Assembly: GCA_021399435.1 (NCBI GenBank) | Contig: JAJTUP010000014.1 | Location: 496,001 to 560,000 of the forward strand | Origin: Diaporthe sp. PMI_573 | Lineage: Eukaryota; Ascomycota; Sordariomycetes; Diaporthales; Diaporthaceae | DNA length: 64,000 nucleotides | Direction: 5' to 3' | In this document: in pieces, positions 56,505 through 64,000 of the stretch | Numbering within the stretch: the stretch's first letter is position 1 | Layout of the letters: every line of letters starts with the position of its first letter | Notes under the pieces: generated by a model | What the model saw: only the letters and a program-made list of their open reading frames with translations | What the model was told of the DNA's origin: nothing | Databases searched by the model: none | Made by a program: the position numbers and the translations under genes

Positions 56505-57429
56505 ATGATGGAAGCTCAACCAATCATACTTCTCAATGGCTGGCCAGGGGTGGGAAAGGACACGATTGCGGAGACACTCAGCCTTTTGATCGGTGACAAC
56601 AAAGCATCGATGCTGAATTGGAGCAAGGGTCGAAGCGAGAACTTTCAGACCATACCCGACGACGACGAAGTAGCACAAAAGGTGCAACGAGACGCCTGCC
56701 TCGCTGATCAAGTCGAAAACCCATCGACGTTCAAGAAGATGATCATATGCACGGACTGCCTGTCAGACACGCCACTGGGAAGGCGACTTGCTCAGGACTT
56801 CGAGGTTGTTGCGAAGAGGACGAACCGTATGTTGATTCCAATCTATCTGGAGTGTCAAGTGGAAGAAAACATGCGGAGGTTACAGCAAGCCGAGCGAAGG
56901 GTCAGCCTGAAGGACAAGAGTAAGTCTTCACAGTTGTTCCTTCTGCAGTTTATATTTCTCGTCTCCCATCCCCTACTGCGGCACATTCAAATGCTTCGCC
57001 GACAAGGGGAGAACTGCCGACAGACAGTCCTGCAGTGGGAGGGCTCGACTGCGAACTCAAACATCGACATGCCCGTCGCCGTGACCTGGTGACCGAGCGT
57101 CTTGCCTACACCTAGTGCGGAGGAAGCTGGCGGGTGACTTTCGTGACACCAGTGACTGTCAAGCTTCCCTCTCGCTGATTCTGACATGCTAATGTACTCT
57201 TCCCACAGTTCAAAGCCCTAACGAGGCCAAGACGGTCAGATCCGAGGGAGGCTGCCTGTTCATCTTCAAGAAACGTGAGGGCTTGAGCATCAACATCACC
57301 AGGATGCTGCCCCACGAAGCTGCCCTCAAGATTTTGTCATACATCAGAGATCTGGTCGATCGTCGGAACGAAGAGCTGCTCAATGAGGAGACAACGCCAT
57401 TGGAGGCGAGCGAGCCGGCGTGGGGTTGA
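56505..57429 (+). CDS. P-loop kinase-like protein
   Basis: Exons 56505-56919 and 57209-57429 give 211 residues. Walker A at 12-19 (GWPGVGKD) follows a hydrophobic strand (PIILLN). The sequence resembles small fungal AAA/nucleotide-kinase-like proteins that resemble gluconate or shikimate kinases in fold: strand-rich IICTDCLSDTPLGRRLAQDF, then RMLIPIYLECQVEENMRRLQQAERR with the lid-type arginines. Exon 2 gives a C-terminal acidic helix typical of the group. The 289-nt intron is far longer than its neighbours and contains open sequence, so an extra exon inside it is possible. Substrate unknown. Confidence 0.78.
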
Positions 57430-60400
57430 ATACCGATGGCATGGATGAAGTCCGTTTAAGGCTGGGACTACTGAAACAAGTCACAAGTACCCTCTACATT
57501 ACTTCTTCGCATATTGGAGAAGGTGAAGAGGATGGCATCTCGGAAGGAGAGAAGGCCGTTTTGATATCGATACCCCGACTGCTTTGGTATTCTGAAGATA
57601 TGGTTCGTGGAAACAGCTGGCAGTGCCTTGCATGCTCTAACCTCTCTTTGAAGTCCACATGTCCTTGGCGCCGGCAGAGAGAAGTTGTATGACTCTGTCA
57701 CGGATGCACCTAGCAGTAGCTGCGCGATGCATCTTGACCAGAGCACAAGGACGCGTCGCAGCAGTCTTCTGGGCCAGTCAGGTTCTGTACACTGTTCTAC
57801 AGCACATGCCTGAGACGCAGTGTCTCCGCGTAACATTTCTCCACATGCCAATATATGTGAGGGAGACCTGTGGCACCAACCATTTCACATGCTGCTGGGG
57901 CAGCTGTCACTGCGTGCTGTCTCGACTGACTCGCCAGCGACAACGGTCGTCGCAGTGAAGGGATCGGGTTGCGGCTCAACAAGCAACCGGGAGACAGGGC
58001 ACATGTTGGGAAGCGTGCACGTGTGGCTGACGTTCCATCCGCCCTCCCTGTCGACTCGTCAGGGCCGCCGGTTCGTGGGCATCGGTGATCTACTCGGTGG
58101 CCAGGTCGGAGATTCCGGGAGCTTAGATCTTGCTGGGCCCGTCGCCCTGGGATTGTGTGCCGTGGAAGAATGTCTTTCGCGGGGAGCAGCTGGGGGGAAG
58201 TGGCAGGGGAAAGGGAAGAAGCAGCCCAAGCAGGCTGGTTGCGTGCCAGCCTGCCAGGTCAGGTACGCGAGGGCTCTGATAGCGACAGCACTACCCATCG
58301 GGTAATATTCAAAATATTTCTTCTTCTGCGGAAAAAACTCCGGGTCCATTCACCACAAACGACGTAACCGCATCGTCGATGTGCCTCGACTCAGTACAGT
58401 TACCATCGGCTAGTTCGTAGTTCGTAGTCTGTTCGGGCATGCCGGGACACGCACCACCACACGCGCACAACAGCACATACGACCATCAGTCAGATGAAAT
58501 GGGTGTAAGATGATTTGCCAATTACCCCCCCCCTCCCCCATGCCTTACAGGTAAGGTAACCTTCCACACACCACTCACTCACACCACACGGCGTCAAGGC
58601 TAGGCCCCTTCGTCCAAACTACTGCAGTGCGTGCGTTGCGTGCTTGGGAGTGTGTGTCTGTGTGGGAAACAAGGTTCGGCTGGGCAAAAGGTAAAATCAC
58701 GGAAGAAGCAACGTGGAAAAGATTTGGAAAACAAAAAAAGCAGAGCCCGGCCACGGTCCGTCGGCATTCCAGCAGCTTGGGACGGGATCAGCATCCCCGC
58801 CGGGTGTGTCTATATACTCGCACATTCAACCGGCTGCCGGGTGTCGTCGCTCTTGCTATCTCGATCTTGAAGAAGCAACCAAAAGGTTGATCAAGACCAA
58901 AAACCAAATACCAGAGCAAAACGCGGTAGATACAAACCGAGCGGAACGCTCTCGCCCTTTCTCACCCCCTCCATCCACACTGGCCCCAAGCATCGTCATA
59001 TCATCCCCCGATGCTGGGTCCGCCCGGGGGACAGTCGGAGGACCCGCACAGCTGCTTGCTGGTTTGTCAAGATCGGAGGTTTGACGATGATGATGACACC
59101 AGGCCCGCCCTGCTGGTCTGTTCTTCCTGTTCCCCCACCCACCCACACCCCTCTTTCTTTTGGTCGCTGTCTGGATTTGTCTATCCAGATGTTAGCCGAC
59201 CAGATCGCAGACTGGTTGGGAAAAACACAGAGACAGACTGAGACGCAGACAACAACAACACAACACACACCCCACCTGTCTCCACGGCGCAAGGGCCGGG
59301 GTCGCTCTCATGGTGATGGTTGTGCGCATGCAAGCAATACTGTGTGTGCAGGCTTGGACCTTCCTTCCCTAGTGTACAATGAATGCGGTACCTACCCTAC
59401 CTACAGCACACTAAGCAACGCCCTTCCCACTTCCTGACTGAAGCCATCGTCTGAGCGTAGTACATGATCCATCCGTCGATGCCCACACCCCACCCCCCTC
59501 CCTTCCTGGGGGGGGCCGCTCGGCCTACACCCTCCGTGGGGGAATGGGAATGGGCAAAGAAAGAGATACCTCAGAGGTACTCAGGGCCCCGGAGCTGACA
59601 TGAACCCAAGGAAGGAATCCTTGCATTGGATGCTACGCGACCTGCAGTACCTGGGAGATACACAGATTGCTCCATCGTGGGGTCATCCATGAACCAGGGA
59701 GGGGGGGTTGGATGGGGGTGGTGGTGGGTATCTAGATAAATCTAGCTTGTCGGCTTGGTCTGGTGTGGTAGGCCCTTTTTCGGCCGTCGCAGCAGAGAAA
59801 GCCAAGGGCATGCCGGAAATGGAAAATGGCCCCGGTCCAGTGCCGCATGTGGTCTTATCACCCTGTCTTATAGCGGAGGGTAACGGCGTTGAAGATCCGG
59901 CACTGAGGCCCGGGGTCAGACAGAAGAGTGTCCTGTTGCTGCTGTTTTTTTATTTCTTGTGCGGATCCGCCACATCCCACGCATCGAGCATACACACGAC
60001 GCAACAGTACATAACAAGTTCCGCCACCAGTCAGATGTGTCTCGAGACGGGGCCAGAGATTGCGACGCTGATCGTGATTATATGTCATGGCGCCCCGGCT
60101 TGCCTTATTGGGGGAGGCAGGTCCGTTTCCGTGGGATGCAAATCGTAGTCTAGCCCGCGGAGGTGCGGTAATGATAGAGGATTCGGTTTCCTGTCTGTCT
60201 GTCTGCCTGCCTCGTGTGGAAGTTCGCCATGCTTATTGCTGATTGCTACCGATATGTTTTGTAATTTTCTGTCATCCACCTCTTCTGATGGTGGTGTGGT
60301 TCCGATATGAAAAGCACCCAGACTTAAGAAGCGGATGCAGGTTCCACTGCAGGCCTGGCCCGCGGGCGCCCCCAAGTACCGGGAGAGAAAAAGCAAAAAC

Positions 60401-63400
60401 AACAAGATTGTGGCTAGGGTGGTTTCAGATGGCAGTTCGCATGAGAAAGACCACGTTTGTGGCTACATCGAGGACGGCCTGCGTGGTGGTGTCGAGTTCA
60501 TTTGTCCTGTGCTGACAGAGCCGGCACCAAAACCAATGGGCAATGAATGGCCAACTAAGGCTCGACCTCCGGAGGGCTGGGAGGAACGCGCTGGTCGACG
60601 TTAGCTTGCGAGCCGGCTCGTCGTGGTCGCTGACAGCCTGCACGGCGGTGGAGATTCTGAGATGACCGTTGTGCTCGCTCTGCTGGTCAAGGTCCAGATC
60701 CAATACCTGTCGATCGACACCATGCAGCATTAGCAACAGAGGCCGACGATCCCGCTAATCTGGGTTTGGAAGGCGTTTCGGCCCGGGTTGGCGGAGGGGG
60801 AATTGCAGCTTGGGGGATTTTACGGTATTCCTATATGTTATTTACTTTGGTCTGCTATTGATGCAGATACAGGTTTGTGGACAATGATTCCGTCTGCTGC
60901 ATAACTCACGCAGGCGAACTTGTCCTGCAGTTATGCGCATTGCACATAGGCGGCTTGGGTGCTTGCATAGTATAGGCATTAAACACACACACGGTGATGA
61001 TCAAAATTATAGTCTACCCAGGCAGATTGGTAGGCGGATTAGTGCCCTGGGGCCCGGGACACGGAAGACACGGCACGGCAGGATCACGACATCAGACGGG
61101 GTTCCTCCGTTCTCGATGCAACGGCCTCATCTCGTTAATCCCATCGGCCAGCACACAACGTACCCGGCGCCCCGTCGTGTTGCGACTGAGACATTTTCCC
61201 CCGCGGGCCAACAGGCAGGCAGAGAGAGGTCCAGACGTTCTCCAGTAGGTCTACGGGACGGCGGCCTATGCATAACTAGAGGACCCGTTAGCCCCGTCCG
61301 CCGCTACGTGAGCCGTTCCGGGTCGCTGTCCTCTGGCGCTCGGTATCGAGAACCGCTCAATTTGGGATCGAGGGGATCCGCTTCTCCATCTTGATCATCG
61401 CCAACTCGACTGCAATCGATGTCTTTGTGGGCTCCAGGGACCCAGGGGCTCCCCCCAGGGACTCCACCTCGGAACCAACAGGCAGCCAGTATTGCTTCAT
61501 TATTCACTATTCCAGCCAGCACACAACACATGTACCGTACTGTGGTACCATTGAATCGATGGGCCCGCAGCCGTGTGCTGGGATGGCACGGTGCGAGTAA
61601 TGCGGCCCCGACCTCGCAGATCTCGGATGCTTGACGCTTGACAAGAAGGCCCAGGTCCAGGTTCAATGGTCCAGGTCCGAGGTCCAGCCCCAACTCCAAG
61701 CCCAGCCCCAGCCCCAGCACAGCACAGCACCCACAGTGATACGCAAGAGTGCAGAGTGCAAAGTGAAGAGAGAGGGAGAGGGTGAGAGTGTGAGAGAGGC
61801 CGCAGAGAGTGAGATTCCCCCCCCCCCGGCGATCGTCTGAGGTCGGTGGATCGGATCGGGCAGTGAACCCAAGCTTTGAGTTTTTTTTAATCCCGCTCAT
61901 CCGTCGTCTCCCGCAGAGGCCCAGGCCCGGCGCCCGCACGCAATCTGTGAACTGCCGCCGCAGATCAAACAGAGTCTCGCTGTCCCGGGCCCCCCTCCTT
62001 GGACGATTGCTGACCATTGATGATGATGCTGCTGTGCTGGTCGGCCGCCAACCATCGGACAATCGGCCCACGGGCTCGGCATTTGCCAGAGGGCACGGCA
62101 TCCCATTCCTCTGTACTGCAACCAGCGCAGCCGGCGATTTGTGTCATCGCATCATTGTCGTTCGATGAATGATGTGACCACCATGACTCGGCAGCGGCCT
62201 GCCAGGGAGAGGCGTAGCAGGAGCGTAGCAATGCTTCTCAGTCTCTCGGTCTCTCAGGAAGGCGCTGCATCGAGGGCATGGTAGCATCGAGCCTTTAGAC
62301 TTGCCGCTCCCAATGTCAAGGTCCTCCTGGCGAGATGAGATCGCCAAGCGCTGCTCTGTGGGGTCGCGTCTGGGAGGAGCTGACCTACTGACTCTCGTGC
62401 AGTTGCTCCCAGCCCGGAGAATGACTCTCCAGGCACGCTCGACATGGTCAGCACCTGCTCGAACCTCGAACCTCGTCAACCCCGCAGCCGCCCAGTGGAC
62501 GTGCACATCGCGAGGGTGAAACAACAGGACGTCGTCCTCGACCTGGTCAGCCTTTTTGACGACGTCAGGCCCGATGCCAACCAGTCGTGGCCCTGTGCCG
62601 GGAACGCGCTGACTTGACTCTCGATCCCCATGTGGCCATCCGAGACACTCATTGGCCGTCTCCCGAGCCAGCCGCCAAACCAGCCACGGCTCCTAGCCAC
62701 CCCAAGCACAGGGTCCCAATCCCTTTTTATGCCCCTCCGCTCCTGGGACCCAGCAGTTCGATCCTTTCGGAGACCACAGGAGCATGCTACGGGATGTCGA
62801 ACCTACAGTAGGCAAGTGCGACTCTTCAAGCGTGCTCCTCCAGCCTCAGGAACAGCAGCACTCCCGGTCGGAGCTAGCCAGCCAGCCAGCCCACCGTGTA
62901 TATCCGCGCTGTCCTTCCTTCTCATCGATGGAGATGATGGAGATGGAGATGGGAGATGGAGCTACGGGGCAAGTGCAGGCTAGAGCAAGTGCTGTTCCGC
63001 CGTCGAGAGATGGAGCGCACATCTTCAATTCCCACCTTGCCGACCATGGCATTGGGCAGATGCAGGTCCAAGCCAAAGCAGTCAAGCGCGGGAGGGCTAG
63101 ACATGCATGCTGTACTATGCAGAGGGTCCACCCAGTGTGGGACCGTCTGGACCAAGCTTGTACCGGGGAGGGGTGAACCTATCCTCGGTCCTCTACAAGG
63201 GAAGCGCTACAACCCCACACAGCGATGGAGCATGTGGGTTCCTCAAATTCTGGTCACTCAACCTCACTGGTAACTGCTCTGCTCTGGGTGGTGCTTGCTC
63301 CTCTCCCGGCAGCGGCCAGAGCAGGGCCGTTGTCTGTTGGTTCTGCCGGGGACATTTCGCATGTTGGAGCCTCCAGACTCAGCCGAGCCGAGGGGGGGTG

Positions 63401-64000
63401 ATGCCACTTTCAGGCGTCCAGGAGGAGCTCCGGCAGCCTGGCCTGACAATGGGACTGGCCTGACTGCCCCGGCCGTCGTCACTCGTGCCGGCCCCAAGCT
63501 CCAGCAGCTCCAGCAGCTCCAGCTTCCCAGCTCCAGAAAATCCTTGCGTGGATCACGACAGCGCCACGGGCACCAGCAGGAACCCATCATCCTTGGACAG
63601 GCCAGCCGTCCTGCTGGGTTGGTCCCAGGAAGCCCCAGCCAATCTTGAGATCGTCAAGATGGATCTAGCAGCGATCCCCAGTCCAGCATCATAATTGGTT
63701 AGGCGCCTGTCGCGACAGCTGCGGAGCCCGGTGCTGAGGATCCTTTGCGCGCGGGAATCCACCAACCTGGCCCATGTCTCAGCGTGTGCGTAAGTGTACA
63801 GCAGATGCACAGCAGCAGATGCAGTGCCAACAACATCCGACAACCAACTACCTGGGTAGCTGTTGGAAAGTGTCCGCGCGATGGAAACATCGAGCCATCC
63901 TACGTACCTATCGTCCATCCATCCAGCCAGCCAGCCAGCCACAAAGGGGAGCTTGCATCATCAAGACGAGGAGGATCCCGAGACACCAAGAGCAGGCGGG
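57430..64000. other. 6.6-kb region to the window end without a supported gene
   Basis: Many short open frames on both strands, none with recognisable domains or consistent introns. Simple-sequence runs at 61660-61735 (CCCAG/CCAGGT) and 63915-63940 (CCAG). A large transcript partly outside the window cannot be excluded. Confidence 0.5.

Noticed and set aside
58477..58489. ACATACGACCAT, the 5' end of fungal 5S rRNA
   Set aside because: Match stops after about 12 bases; the rest of 5S is absent.
61304..62101. 265-codon minus-strand frame
   Set aside because: Repetitive Leu-Gly and polypyrimidine-derived sequence without domain or splice support.

Overview
The window is nuclear DNA of a filamentous ascomycete, most likely a Sordariomycete. 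The genes are split by short GT-AG introns (about 50-110 nt), coding sequence is GC-rich at third positions, and the recognisable proteins are fungal: KIN4-type kinase, Gwt1, MIC60, SAC1, a Rab5/Ypt5-type GTPase, a DUF1996 secreted protein and a HeLo-domain protein. The species cannot be named from sequence alone. I count 17 protein genes (14 with a family assignment or a partial fold guess, 3 with none) and one tRNA. Exon borders were placed by hand from splice consensus, reading frame and family conservation.

Layout. 1-1.4 kb: secreted DUF1996 protein (-). 3.2-7.1 kb: 1282-residue conserved low-complexity membrane protein (+). 8.3-9.3 kb: small unknown gene (+). 9.9-12.2 kb: SAC1 phosphoinositide phosphatase (-), divergent from a Rab5-type GTPase at 13.3-14.2 kb (+). 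15.2-17.3 kb: MIC60/mitofilin (+). 18.7-20.4 kb: single-pass membrane protein (-). 23.3-25.4 kb: mitochondrial D-lactate dehydrogenase (-).

26.5-37.8 kb looks like an accessory island: a HeLo-domain pseudokinase (MLKL-like architecture), an NmrA-like oxidoreductase, a 1219-residue fusion of a complete Hsp70-like protein to a fungal protein kinase, a predicted transmembrane collagen-like protein, an intron-containing tRNA-Leu(CAA), and a stand-alone RNase H-like ORF lacking its first catalytic aspartate. Housekeeping genes resume at 40.7-44.4 kb (KIN4-type kinase, -), 51.0-52.6 kb (Gwt1, -), 53.5-54.7 kb (BTB-like C-terminus, +) and 56.5-57.4 kb (P-loop protein, +).

The housekeeping genes cover membrane traffic (SAC1, Rab5), mitochondria (MIC60, D-LDH), GPI-anchor synthesis (Gwt1) and cell-cycle signalling (KIN4), and do not form one pathway. 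The island genes are more suggestive: HeLo-pseudokinase and Hsp70-kinase proteins have the domain make-up of fungal non-self recognition and regulated cell death proteins, and this is where an undescribed system would be. That function is inference. Two long stretches (44.4-51.0 and 57.4-64.0 kb) hold no gene I can support.
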